A stretch of 64,000 bases of DNA from Duganella sp. CF402 (lineage in GTDB: Bacteria > Pseudomonadota > Gammaproteobacteria > Burkholderiales > Burkholderiaceae_D), in NCBI RefSeq assembly GCF_900109645.1, contig NZ_FOBG01000002.1:620001-684000 (forward strand), in the 5' to 3' direction. Shown here piece by piece: positions 1-8,819 of this stretch (the stretch's first letter is position 1; every line of letters starts with the position of its first letter). The notes under the pieces are model-generated. The model was given only the letters and a program-made list of their open reading frames with translations, was not told the DNA's origin and made no database searches. The position numbers were made by a program, and so were the translations under genes.

Positions 1-655
1 CCGCCACGTCGGTGGTGCCGCCGCCGATATCGATCAGCACGACGCCCAGTTCTTTCTCGTCGCCGGTCAGCACCGCATCGGCGGACGCCATCGGCTGCAG
101 GATCAGATCCGACACTTCAAGACCGCAACGGCGCACGCACTTGACGATGTTCTGCACCGCCGACACCGCGCCGGTCACGATGTGCACTTTCACCTCAAGG
201 CGGATGCCGCTCATGCCAATCGGCTCGCGCACATCTTCCTGGCTGTCGACGATGAACTCCTGCGGCACCGTGTGCAGCAGCTGTTGATCGGTCGGGATGT
301 TAACCGCCTTTGCCGTTTCAATGACGCGCGCCACGTCGGTCGCCGTCACTTCCTTGTCTTTGATCGCCACCATGCCGCTCGAATTGAAGCTGCGGATATG
401 GCTGCCCGCGATGCCGGCATAGACATTGCGGATCTTGCAGTCTGCCATCAGCTCCGCTTCTTCCAGCGCGCGCTGGATCGATTCCACGGTCGCTTCGATG
501 TTGACCACCACGCCCTTCTTCAGGCCTTTGGACTCGTGCTGGCCCAGGCCAATCACTTCGTGGCGTCCATCGCCCATCACCTCGGCCACCACAGCCACCA
601 CCTTGGAGGTGCCGATATCGAGGCCGACGATCAGGTTTTTCGCGTCTTTAGTCAT
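1..655 (-). CDS. ftsA: Cell division protein FtsA, N-terminal part (cut by window edge)
   Basis: FtsA is an actin-like ATPase that ties FtsZ filaments to the inner membrane and recruits later divisome proteins. The visible 218 residues start MTKDAKNLIVGLDIGTSK, the actin-fold phosphate-1 loop, and end in the phosphate-2-like segment VVLIDIGGGTTDVA. The ATG lies 14 bases after the ftsQ stop, so it is translated as the next gene of the dcw operon. The C-terminal half and the membrane-targeting helix lie outside the window. Identity is certain from sequence and position; ftsZ would be expected next. Confidence 0.97.
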   Translation of the reverse strand, partial: MTKDAKNLIVGLDIGTSKVVAVVAEVMGDGRHEVIGLGQHESKGLKKGVVVNIEATVESIQRALEEAELMADCKIRNVYAGIAGSHIRSFNSSGMVAIKDKEVTATDVARVIETAKAVNIPTDQQLLHTVPQEFIVDSQEDVREPIGMSGIRLEVKVHIVTGAVSAVQNIVKCVRRCGLEVSDLILQPMASADAVLTGDEKELGVVLIDIGGGTTDVA

Positions 656-669
656 TTCTGTTTGCCTGC

Positions 670-1461
670 TTACGGTTTTTTCTTAACTAACGTTTTTGGT
701 TTCGCGCCTTCCGCCGGAATCTTCAATCCCTGCGCGCTCAGCGCCAAACCGTTCTGGTACCGCATGTCTATCGTGTCTATATTCGGCAGGTGTTCCACCA
801 GTTGCGGATAAATTCCGATCAGGCGGTCCACTCGCTCCTTCAACGTGGTGCTGGTCTGTTCCCGTCCCAGCGCCACGCTCGTTCCATTATTCAGCTTCAC
901 CGTCCACGCATAACGGCTGGACAGCGACAGTGCTTCAGGCACCAGCTTGAGCGGCGCAAACCACGTGCGCAGCTCACCATAACGCGACAACACTTCCTTC
1001 TCGCTGCCGTCCGGTCCTTCGAACTCCGGCAGCGCATGATCCTCTTCCGCTTCGGCCAGGTTGGCGGTAAAGACATCGCCCTTGGTCGACAACAGCCGTC
1101 CGTCCTCGCCCCACGTGCCCAGCGCTTCATGCTCTTCCAGCGCCACGATCAGCTGGTCCGGCCATTCGCGCCGCACGGTTGCGCGGCGTACCCAGGGCAC
1201 CGACTCGAACGCCTGGCGCACTGCATCCAGGTTGGTGGTGAAGAAGTTGCCTTTGATACGTCCCAACGCATTGTTCCGCAGCGTCAGGTGATTCACATGC
1301 TTCAGATCTTCGGTACTGCTAATCGTTTCAATACGAATCGTGCGCAGGTTGAACATCGGACGCTGCGACACCCACCACACGCCGGACGCGATGCATGTCA
1401 ACACGGTCAGTGCAAACAAGCCACTGGCGGTTGCATTCAAAGCCTTCACGTCATGCCACAT
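670..1461 (-). CDS. ftsQ: Cell division protein FtsQ
   Basis: FtsQ is a bitopic inner-membrane protein that holds FtsB/FtsL and links early and late divisome proteins. The 263-residue product has a short cytoplasmic start, one membrane helix (about residues 14-32), a POTRA domain beginning at FNLRTIRIE and containing the FESVPWVRRATVRREWPD segment, and a beta domain ending near residue 245. The tail is Lys/Pro-rich (PKTLVKKKP). It starts 7 bases after the ddl stop and precedes ftsA, the standard order. Length is normal for betaproteobacteria. Confidence 0.96.
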   Translation of the reverse strand: MWHDVKALNATASGLFALTVLTCIASGVWWVSQRPMFNLRTIRIETISSTEDLKHVNHLTLRNNALGRIKGNFFTTNLDAVRQAFESVPWVRRATVRREWPDQLIVALEEHEALGTWGEDGRLLSTKGDVFTANLAEAEEDHALPEFEGPDGSEKEVLSRYGELRTWFAPLKLVPEALSLSSRYAWTVKLNNGTSVALGREQTSTTLKERVDRLIGIYPQLVEHLPNIDTIDMRYQNGLALSAQGLKIPAEGAKPKTLVKKKP

Positions 1462-1468
1462 CTACTGC

Positions 1469-2440
1469 TTATCCCTTCATCTTCACGCGCGCAGTGCGCA
1501 GGATTTCCACGCACAGGTCTTCATAGCTGATGCCTTCCGCGCGCGCCGCCATCGGCACCAGCGAGTGGCTGGTCATGCCTGGCGAGGTGTTCACTTCCAG
1601 CAGGAATGGCTTTTGATCGCGTTCGCGCAGCAGCACGTCGACGCGTCCCCAGCCCTCGCAACCGAGTGCGCGGTAGGCTTCCACGGCGATGCGCTGCATC
1701 TCCGCCGCCAGCGCGTCAGGCAACGCGGCCGGGCAGAAATACTTGGTGTCGTCGGTGAAGTACTTGTTCTGATAGTCGTAATTGCCTTCCGGCGCCACGA
1801 TCTCCACGATAGGCAGCGCGCGTGCAGTGGCGCCGCTGCCCAGGATGGCGACCGTGAATTCGCGGCCGGTGACAAATTCCTCGGCCAGCACCGAGTCGTC
1901 CAGCGCGGCTGCGGTGTCGTAAGCGGCTTTGAATGCGGCGGCTTCGCTCACTTTGGTAATGCCGATGGTCGAACCTTCATGCGGCGGTTTTACGATCAGC
2001 GGCAGGCCGAGATCCGCAGCGACAGCACCGAGGTCCGACTGCGCGTTCAGTACCGCGTAGCGCGGGGTCGGCAGGCCGTGGTGCAGCCACACGATCTTGG
2101 TGGTGATTTTGTCCATGCCCACCGAGCTGGCGGTCACACCGCTGCCGGTGTAAGGAATGCCCAGCAGTTCCAGCGCGCCTTGCAGGCTGCCGTCTTCGCC
2201 GAAGCGGCCGTGCAGCGCGATGAACACGCGGTCGAATTTTTCTGCGGCCAGTTCGGCCAGCGAGCGTTGGCCCGGATCGAAAGCGTGGGCGTCGATGCCT
2301 TTGCTTTGCAGCGCGGCCAGCACGCCGGCGCCAGACATGTTCGACACTTCACGCTCAGCGGAGCGGCCGCCAAACAGCACGCCGACCTTGCCGAATGCTT
2401 TTGCGTCTTGTGCGCTTAATGGATTAATGACGGTACTCAC
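1469..2440 (-). CDS. ddl: D-alanine--D-alanine ligase
   Basis: Ddl joins two D-alanines with ATP to make the dipeptide that MurF adds to the peptidoglycan precursor. The protein (323 aa) is an ATP-grasp enzyme: N-terminal VGVLFGGRSAEREVS, the ALHGRFGEDGSLQG substrate loop near residue 75-90, SVGMDKITTK, and the C-terminal metal-binding LLEVNTSPGMTSHS. It lies 3 bases downstream of murC and is co-transcribed. This is the DdlB position in the dcw cluster. Confidence 0.97.
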   Translation of the reverse strand: MSTVINPLSAQDAKAFGKVGVLFGGRSAEREVSNMSGAGVLAALQSKGIDAHAFDPGQRSLAELAAEKFDRVFIALHGRFGEDGSLQGALELLGIPYTGSGVTASSVGMDKITTKIVWLHHGLPTPRYAVLNAQSDLGAVAADLGLPLIVKPPHEGSTIGITKVSEAAAFKAAYDTAAALDDSVLAEEFVTGREFTVAILGSGATARALPIVEIVAPEGNYDYQNKYFTDDTKYFCPAALPDALAAEMQRIAVEAYRALGCEGWGRVDVLLRERDQKPFLLEVNTSPGMTSHSLVPMAARAEGISYEDLCVEILRTARVKMKG

Positions 2441-2443
2441 GAT

Positions 2444-3835
2444 TCAGACCTTTGGATAATTAGTCAGTTTGGCTGGGACGCCGCTGATCGAGCCTGCGCC
2501 CATAGTCATCACGACGTCGCCGTCGCGTACTACGCCCATGATGGTCTCCGGCATATCGCCGATGGCCTCAACAAAAATTGGTTCGGTCTTGCCGCGTGCG
2601 CGCAGCGCATGCGCCAGCGCGCGGCCATCGGCGGCGACAATCGGTGCTTCGCCAGCGGCATACACTTCGCCCAGCACCAGCACGTCCGGCGCGCCCAGCA
2701 CCTTGACGAAATCTTCGAACAGATCGCGCGTGCGGCTGAAACGGTGCGGCTGGAACGCCAGCACCAGGCGGCGGCCCGGATAGGCGGCGCGCGCTGCGGC
2801 CATCGTCACGTCCATTTCCAGCGGATGGTGGCCGAAGTCGTCCACCAGCGTGAACGCGCCACCGCCCGGAATCGCGACGTCGCCATACTTGGTGAAACGG
2901 CGGCCAACGCCGGCGAAGCCTGCCAGGCCGGCTTGGGTTGCGCTGTCTTCAATGCCGATCTCGCGGGCGATCGCCACGGCGGAGCAGGCGTTCTGCACGT
3001 TGTGCAGGCCTGGCTGATTCAGCACGATGTCCAGATCAGGGTAGCCTTCCTGCTTGACGGTGAAGTGCATTTCCACGCCGACGGCGCGCGCGTTCACGGC
3101 GCGCACTTCGGCGTCTTCAGCGAAACCGTAGGTGGTGACCGGCTTGGTCACGTGCGGCAGGATCGAGCGCACATGCGGATCGTCGATGCACAGCATGGCG
3201 CGGCCGTAGAACGGCAGGCGGTGCGTGAAGTGAACGAAGGCCTGCTTGAGCTTCTCGAAATCGTGCTCGTAGGTTTCCATGTGGTCGGCGTCGATGTTCG
3301 TAATGACTTCGATCATCGGCGTCAGGTTCAGGAACGATGCGTCCGACTCGTCGGCTTCGGCCACGAGGTATTCGCCGGTGCCCAGCTTGGCGTTGGCGCC
3401 CGCTGCGGTCAAACGGCCGCCGATGACGAAGGTCGGATCGAGGCCGCCCTGTGCCAGCACCGACGCCACCAGGCTGGTGGTGGTGGTCTTGCCGTGCGTG
3501 CCGGCGATGGCGATGCCGCGCTTCAGGCGCATCAACTCGCCCAGCATCACTGCGCGTGGGACGATAGGAATCTTACGGCTGCGTGCCGCTACCACTTCAG
3601 GATTGTCCTGCTGTACAGCGGTCGAGGTCACGACGGCATCGGCGTTGCCGATGTTCGATTCCGCATGGCCCTGATACACAGTCGCGCCCATGTCGGCCAG
3701 GCGCTGGGTGACAGCGTTGCTGCCCAGGTCCGAGCCGGACACGTTGTAGCCCAGCGTGAGCAGCACTTCTGCAATGCCGCTCATGCCGCTGCCGCCGATG
3801 CCGACGAAGTGTATGTTCTGTACTTTGTGTTTCAT
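2444..3835 (-). CDS. murC: UDP-N-acetylmuramate--L-alanine ligase
   Basis: MurC adds L-alanine to UDP-MurNAc, the first peptide step of peptidoglycan synthesis in the cytoplasm. The 463-residue product shows the Mur-ligase N-terminal nucleotide motif VGIGGSGMSGIAEVL, the ATP P-loop GTHGKTTTTS near residue 115, and the ligase C-terminal domain with DDFGHHP and the QPHRFSRT motif typical of MurC. Start overlaps the murG stop by 4 bases (ATGA), implying coupled translation. Confidence 0.97.
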   Translation of the reverse strand: MKHKVQNIHFVGIGGSGMSGIAEVLLTLGYNVSGSDLGSNAVTQRLADMGATVYQGHAESNIGNADAVVTSTAVQQDNPEVVAARSRKIPIVPRAVMLGELMRLKRGIAIAGTHGKTTTTSLVASVLAQGGLDPTFVIGGRLTAAGANAKLGTGEYLVAEADESDASFLNLTPMIEVITNIDADHMETYEHDFEKLKQAFVHFTHRLPFYGRAMLCIDDPHVRSILPHVTKPVTTYGFAEDAEVRAVNARAVGVEMHFTVKQEGYPDLDIVLNQPGLHNVQNACSAVAIAREIGIEDSATQAGLAGFAGVGRRFTKYGDVAIPGGGAFTLVDDFGHHPLEMDVTMAAARAAYPGRRLVLAFQPHRFSRTRDLFEDFVKVLGAPDVLVLGEVYAAGEAPIVAADGRALAHALRARGKTEPIFVEAIGDMPETIMGVVRDGDVVMTMGAGSISGVPAKLTNYPKV

Positions 3836-4899
3836 GCTAGTTCTTCCAATACTTTTGCGATCGCATCGTTTGCGTCACGTTTGCCGACTTCACGCGCTGC
3901 GTTGGCCATTGCCAGGCAGGATGCACGGGTCAGCGTTTCCAACAGCGTCGCAACGGATTGCGCGCTCAACTCCGTTTGCGGCATATGAATCGCCGCTTTT
4001 TGTTTCGCCATCCACTGTGCGTTGTCGCGCTGGTGACTGGTAGTCGAGGCCACGAACGGCACCAGCACGCTGGCCACGCCCGCCGCCGTCAGTTCGGACA
4101 CGGTGATGGCGCCGGCACGGCAGATCACCACGTCCGCAGCGCTGTAGGCCGACGCCATGTCGTCGATGAAGTCGACCACATTGGCCGTCACGCCAGCCTG
4201 CTGATACGCCGCACGCAGCGCATCGATATTCTTTTTGCCCGACTGGTGGGTCACCAGCGGACGCTGTGCGTCCGGGATCAGCGCCAGTGCCGCAGGCAGC
4301 GCATCGTTCAGCGCTTTCGCACCGAGACTGCCGCCCACCACCAGAATCCGCAACGGACCTTCGCGGCCTTCAAAGCGCTGCGCCGGCGATGCCATGTCCA
4401 GGATCTCCTTGCGAACCGGATTGCCGGTGACGACCGCCTTGCCAGCGGCATTGCCAAAATTGGCCGGGAAGCCGAAGCACACGCGACTCGCAGCCGGCAC
4501 CAGCGTTTTATTCGACAGCAGCAGCGCCGCGTCGGCATTCACCAGCACCAGCGGCGTGCGGCGCAGGCGCGCCATCAGGCCGCCCGGCACGGTCACGTAA
4601 CCGCCCATGCCCATCACCACATCCGGCTTGCGGCTGCCGATAAAGCTGAAGCAGTCGACAAACGCCTTAACCATCTTGAACGCGCCGCTCACCGTATGCT
4701 TCAGGCCTTTGCCGCGCATGCCGGTGAAGTTGATGCTGTCCATCGCGATGCCGCTCTTCGGCACCAGATCCTGCTCCATGCCGGTGGAAGTACCCAGCCA
4801 GCTCACTTCCCAGCCGCGTGCGCGCATGGTTTGCGCGATCGCCAGGCCCGGGAAAATATGACCACCCGTACCGGCCGCCATAATCATTAATCGTTTCAT
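3832..4899 (-). CDS. murG: Lipid II synthase: UDP-GlcNAc transferase MurG
   Basis: MurG transfers GlcNAc from UDP-GlcNAc to lipid I, giving lipid II, on the cytoplasmic face of the inner membrane. The 355-residue GT28 protein has the N-terminal Gly-rich loop MAAGTGGHIFPGLA, the linker VVGGSLGAKALND, and the C-terminal UDP-GlcNAc site around CRAGAITVSEL and the HQRDNAQ segment. It overlaps ftsW by 4 bases upstream and murC by 4 bases downstream. Confidence 0.97.
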   Translation of the reverse strand: MKRLMIMAAGTGGHIFPGLAIAQTMRARGWEVSWLGTSTGMEQDLVPKSGIAMDSINFTGMRGKGLKHTVSGAFKMVKAFVDCFSFIGSRKPDVVMGMGGYVTVPGGLMARLRRTPLVLVNADAALLLSNKTLVPAASRVCFGFPANFGNAAGKAVVTGNPVRKEILDMASPAQRFEGREGPLRILVVGGSLGAKALNDALPAALALIPDAQRPLVTHQSGKKNIDALRAAYQQAGVTANVVDFIDDMASAYSAADVVICRAGAITVSELTAAGVASVLVPFVASTTSHQRDNAQWMAKQKAAIHMPQTELSAQSVATLLETLTRASCLAMANAAREVGKRDANDAIAKVLEELA

Positions 4900-6116
4900 A
4901 GTCTGCCACCACGCATCAGGACCCGGTTCTCGTAGTCGATCCGGAGCAGGATCGCGAGTCCGATGCAGTTGATTACAACGCCCGTGCCGCCATAGCTCAT
5001 CAGCGGCAGGGTCAAGCCCTTGGTTGGCAGTAAGCCCAGGTTCACACCCATGTTAATAAACGTCTGCACGCCGATCCAGATGCCGATGCCCTTGGCCGTC
5101 AGGCCGGCAAAGGTCTGGTCGATGGCGATGGCCTGGCGGCCGATGTCGAAGGCGCGCTTGATGATCCAGTAGAACATCGCGATCACCACCAGAACGCCGG
5201 CCAGGCCCAGTTCTTCGCCGATCACCGCCAGCAGGAAGTCGGTGTGCGCTTCCGGCAGATAGTGCAGTTTCTCCACGCTGCCGCCCAGTCCAACGCCAAA
5301 AATCTCGCCGCGCCCGAAAGCGATCAGCGAGTGGGTCAGCTGGTAAGCCTTGTTCAATGCATTGTCCTCTTCCCACGGATTGAGGTACGCGAAATAACGC
5401 TCGCGGCGGAACTTCGACAGCGCGATGATGGAGCCGAAGATCAGCACCAGCACCGCGCCGATGCCACCGAACCAGACGGCATTGATCCCGCCGAGGAACA
5501 AGATACCCATCGCGATGCAGACGATCACGCCGAATGCGCCGAGGTCCGGCTCCAGCAGCAGCAACAGGCCAACGAAACCGACCGCCGCCGCCATCGGCAT
5601 GAAGCCCTTGGTCAGCTTGTGCATGTACTGCTGCTTGCGCACCGTGTAGTCCGCGGCGTACAGCACCGCCACGACTTTCATCAGCTCCGACGGCTGCACG
5701 TTGAAGACTTTCAGCGACAGCCAGCGGCGACCGCCGTTCACCACCACGCCGACACCGGGTATCAGCACCAGCACCAGCAGCACCAGGGTGCCGATAAACA
5801 AGTACGGCGCAGCCTTCTGCAAATCCGCAATGCGGATGCGGAACACGAACAGCCCGGCGATCAGCGAGACGGCGATGAACATGGCCTGGCGCTGCAAGAA
5901 GTAGGTATTCTGCCAGCGCACGTAGTTGGCGAACTTCGGCGAATCCGGCAGCGAGATCGACGCCGAGTACACCATCACCATCCCGAGCAGCATCAGCAGC
6001 AGCGTGACCCAGACCAGCGGCTGGTCGTACTCCATCATCTTCGACTGCCGCGCGCGACTTTCCATCGGCGTTTCAGCCGACTTGGAGCCAAAGCGGAACG
6101 GCAGCTGGAGGGCCAT
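4896..6116 (-). CDS. ftsW: Septal SEDS glycosyltransferase FtsW
   Basis: FtsW polymerises lipid II at the division septum with its partner FtsI. The product (406 aa) is a polytopic SEDS protein with about ten membrane helices. Family marks are MVMVYSASISLPDSP, PSELMKVVAVLYAADY and the C-terminal LPTKGLTLPLMSYGGTG. It shares a single base with the murD stop. A soluble N-terminal stretch of about 30 residues precedes the first helix. Position between murD and murG distinguishes it from RodA. Confidence 0.96.
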   Translation of the reverse strand: MALQLPFRFGSKSAETPMESRARQSKMMEYDQPLVWVTLLLMLLGMVMVYSASISLPDSPKFANYVRWQNTYFLQRQAMFIAVSLIAGLFVFRIRIADLQKAAPYLFIGTLVLLVLVLIPGVGVVVNGGRRWLSLKVFNVQPSELMKVVAVLYAADYTVRKQQYMHKLTKGFMPMAAAVGFVGLLLLLEPDLGAFGVIVCIAMGILFLGGINAVWFGGIGAVLVLIFGSIIALSKFRRERYFAYLNPWEEDNALNKAYQLTHSLIAFGRGEIFGVGLGGSVEKLHYLPEAHTDFLLAVIGEELGLAGVLVVIAMFYWIIKRAFDIGRQAIAIDQTFAGLTAKGIGIWIGVQTFINMGVNLGLLPTKGLTLPLMSYGGTGVVINCIGLAILLRIDYENRVLMRGGRL

Positions 6117-7648
6117 CAGATCTCCTGTCCTGCGTCGAGGGCGATATCACGCACGGTGTCGATGAACACCTGGGCGCGATGCGCGTAGTTCTTGAACATG
6201 TCCATGCTGGCGCACGCAGGCGACAGCAGCACGGCATCGCCGGCTTTTGCCAGTTCGCTCGCGCGTTTCACAGCTTGCGGCAGGTCGGTGCCGCAGTCTT
6301 CCAGCTCGTACTCCAACACTGCGCCCTGCTCGCGTGCGGCCGATTCCAGCGCAGCGCGGATTTGCGGCGCGTCGCGGCCAATCAGCAGCACGGCGCGGGC
6401 ATAGCGGGCGACTGGTTCGGCCAGCGGAGCGAAGTCCTGGCCTTTGCCGTCGCCACCGAGGATGACGACCAGGCGCTGGCTTTCGCCGGTGAAGGCTTTG
6501 CCGAGGCCATTCAGTGCGGCTACGGTGGCGCCGACGTTGGTGCCTTTGCTGTCGTCGTAGTATTCGACTTCATTGATGGCGCTGACCAATTCCACGCGGT
6601 GCGGCTGGCCGCGATACTCACGCAAGCCGTGCAGCAGCGGCGCCAGTGGCAGGTCGATGGCGCGGCACAGGGCCAGCGCGGCCAGCGCGTTGGCGGCGTT
6701 GTGCACGCCGCGAATTTGCAGCGCGTCGGCCGGCATCAGGTTCTTGACGATGCACTCGACCGGTGGCGGCGGTGGATCGTTCTTTCTGCGCTTCTTCGGT
6801 TCGCCCTCTTCTTCCACTGGAATGGCGGTGGCGAGCCACAGCACGCCGCGCTCATTGTTCAGGCCAAGGTCGTCACGCAGGACAGGTGCGTCGGTGCCGA
6901 AGGTGACGTTATGGCCGGTGGCGCTGGCCATGCGCATGGTGGTGGCGTCGTCGCGATTCAACACGCGCACGGTGTTGGCCGCAAAGATGCGGTGCTTGGC
7001 GGCGGCGTACGATGGCATGTCGCCGTGCCAGTCAAGGTGATCCTGCGTGACGTTCAACACGGTCGCCGCGTCGGCTTCCAGCGTGAAGGTCGTCTGCAGT
7101 TGGAAGCTGGAGAGTTCAAGCACCCAGACTTCCGGCAGCGTTTCGCTGTCGAGCACTTCGCGCAGCACGTCCAGCGCAGCTGGGCTGATGTTGCCGGCGA
7201 CGCGCACGGTCTTTCCGGCGCGTTCGCACAGTTGGCCGACCAGCGTGGTGACGGTGGTCTTGCCATTGGTACCGGTGATGGCGATGATCTTCGGCTCGTA
7301 GCCGCGCGACTCTTTCAGCGACTCCAGCGCCTGAGCGAACAATTCGATCTCGCCCCATACTTCAATACCTGCGGCAGCGGCGGCCGGCGCGATCTCTGCC
7401 AGCTCGCGGTTAGGGGCCAGGCCTGGGCTGACGGTCACGAAGTCCACGCCGTCCAGCAGCGATGCGCCGAACGGGCCAGCGACGAATTCAGCATCCGGCA
7501 CGGCTTCGCGCAACGCAGGCAGACGATCCGGCGACTCACGCGTATCGGCCACGCGCACGCGCGCGCCGCTGCGGGCGAGCCACAGCGCCATCGCCAGGCC
7601 GGATTCACCCAGCCCTAATACCAGTGCGTTTTTGCCTTCGTAAATCAT
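6116..7648 (-). CDS. murD: UDP-N-acetylmuramoyl-L-alanine--D-glutamate ligase
   Basis: MurD adds D-glutamate to UDP-MurNAc-L-Ala. The 510-residue protein is longer than the roughly 440-residue E. coli enzyme. Visible motifs are the dinucleotide-like start LVLGLGESGLAM, the P-loop ITGTNGKTTVTTL near 126-135, LNVTQDHLDWH near 198-208 and the C-terminal DDSKGTNVGAT. Part of the extra length is a charged, proline-rich insert at residues 279-297 with KKRRKN followed by DPPPPP, which looks like a surface loop. It overlaps mraY and ftsW by one base each. Confidence 0.96.
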   Translation of the reverse strand: MIYEGKNALVLGLGESGLAMALWLARSGARVRVADTRESPDRLPALREAVPDAEFVAGPFGASLLDGVDFVTVSPGLAPNRELAEIAPAAAAAGIEVWGEIELFAQALESLKESRGYEPKIIAITGTNGKTTVTTLVGQLCERAGKTVRVAGNISPAALDVLREVLDSETLPEVWVLELSSFQLQTTFTLEADAATVLNVTQDHLDWHGDMPSYAAAKHRIFAANTVRVLNRDDATTMRMASATGHNVTFGTDAPVLRDDLGLNNERGVLWLATAIPVEEEGEPKKRRKNDPPPPPVECIVKNLMPADALQIRGVHNAANALAALALCRAIDLPLAPLLHGLREYRGQPHRVELVSAINEVEYYDDSKGTNVGATVAALNGLGKAFTGESQRLVVILGGDGKGQDFAPLAEPVARYARAVLLIGRDAPQIRAALESAAREQGAVLEYELEDCGTDLPQAVKRASELAKAGDAVLLSPACASMDMFKNYAHRAQVFIDTVRDIALDAGQEI

Positions 7649-8817
7649 CAGCGCAGTTTCAACGTCGAGAGTCCAACCAGTACCAGAATCATCGTCACAA
7701 TCCAGAAGCGGACGACAACCTGGGTCTCTTTCCAGCCTTTTTGTTCAAAGTGGTGGTGCAGTGGCGCCATCAGGAATACGCGACGACCGGTGCCGTAGCG
7801 CTTCTTGGTGTACTTGAACCAGCCCACCTGAATCATCACCGACACAGTCTCCGCAACGAAGATGCCGCCCATGATGAACAACACAATCTCTTGACGCACA
7901 ATCACCGCAATAGTTCCCAGCGCACCGCCCAGCGCCAGTGCGCCAACGTCACCCATGAACACTTGGGCCGGATGGGTGTTAAACCACAGGAAGGCCAGGC
8001 CCGCGCCGGCCAGCGCGCCAGTGAAGATAATCAGCTCGCCCGCGCCAGGAATGTGCGGAATGAACAGGTACTTCGAATAGGTGGCGCTACCGGTCAGGTA
8101 AGCGAACAGGCCCAGTGCCGAACCAACCAGGATGGTCGGCATGATCGCCAGGCCATCCAGGCCATCGGTGAAGTTAACGGCGTTGGACGAGCCGACGATG
8201 ACACAGTAGGTCAGCGCGATGAAACCCCACACGCCCAGCGGGTAGCTGATCGTTTTGAAGAACGGCACAATCAAGTCGGCTTTCGGCGGCAAATCCATCT
8301 CGAAGCCGGAGCGCACCCAGGCGAAGAACAGCTCGAACACCTGCGCGGTGCTGGTGGCCGATACCGAGAACGCCAGGTACAGCGCGGCGGCGATACCGAC
8401 CAGCGACTGCCAGAAATACTTCTCACGCGAGCGCATGCCTTCCGGATCCTGGTACACCACCTTCCGGTAGTCGTCCACCCAGCCCACTGCGCCGAAGCCC
8501 AGCGTGACAATCAGCACCGGCCAGATCAAACGGTTCGACAAGTCGCACCACAGCAGCGTGGACACAGCGATCGACAGCAGAATCAGCACGCCGCCCATCG
8601 TTGGCGTGCCGTGCTTTTTCAGGTGGGTTTGCGGACCGTCGGTACGCACAGCCTGACCGTATTTCATGGCGGTCAGCTTGCGGATCACGAACGGACCAGC
8701 GGCCAGGCCCATGAACAGCGCCGTCGCGGTGGCAAACACCGCGCGGAACGTGATGAAGTTGAAGACGCGGAGTATGCCGACGTCCTGCTGGAAAAATTGT
8801 GCGAGCCAGAGCAGCAT
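7648..8817 (-). CDS. mraY: Phospho-N-acetylmuramoyl-pentapeptide transferase MraY
   Basis: MraY moves phospho-MurNAc-pentapeptide onto undecaprenyl phosphate to make lipid I. The 389-residue membrane protein has about ten helices and the family motifs: HLKKHGTPTMGG near residues 65-76, VGWVDDYRKV with the catalytic Asp pair, NFTDGLDGLAI, and the late APLHHHFEQKGW. It follows murF by 2 bases and overlaps the murD start by one base. Confidence 0.97.
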   Translation of the reverse strand: MLLWLAQFFQQDVGILRVFNFITFRAVFATATALFMGLAAGPFVIRKLTAMKYGQAVRTDGPQTHLKKHGTPTMGGVLILLSIAVSTLLWCDLSNRLIWPVLIVTLGFGAVGWVDDYRKVVYQDPEGMRSREKYFWQSLVGIAAALYLAFSVSATSTAQVFELFFAWVRSGFEMDLPPKADLIVPFFKTISYPLGVWGFIALTYCVIVGSSNAVNFTDGLDGLAIMPTILVGSALGLFAYLTGSATYSKYLFIPHIPGAGELIIFTGALAGAGLAFLWFNTHPAQVFMGDVGALALGGALGTIAVIVRQEIVLFIMGGIFVAETVSVMIQVGWFKYTKKRYGTGRRVFLMAPLHHHFEQKGWKETQVVVRFWIVTMILVLVGLSTLKLR

Positions 8818-8819
8818 GA

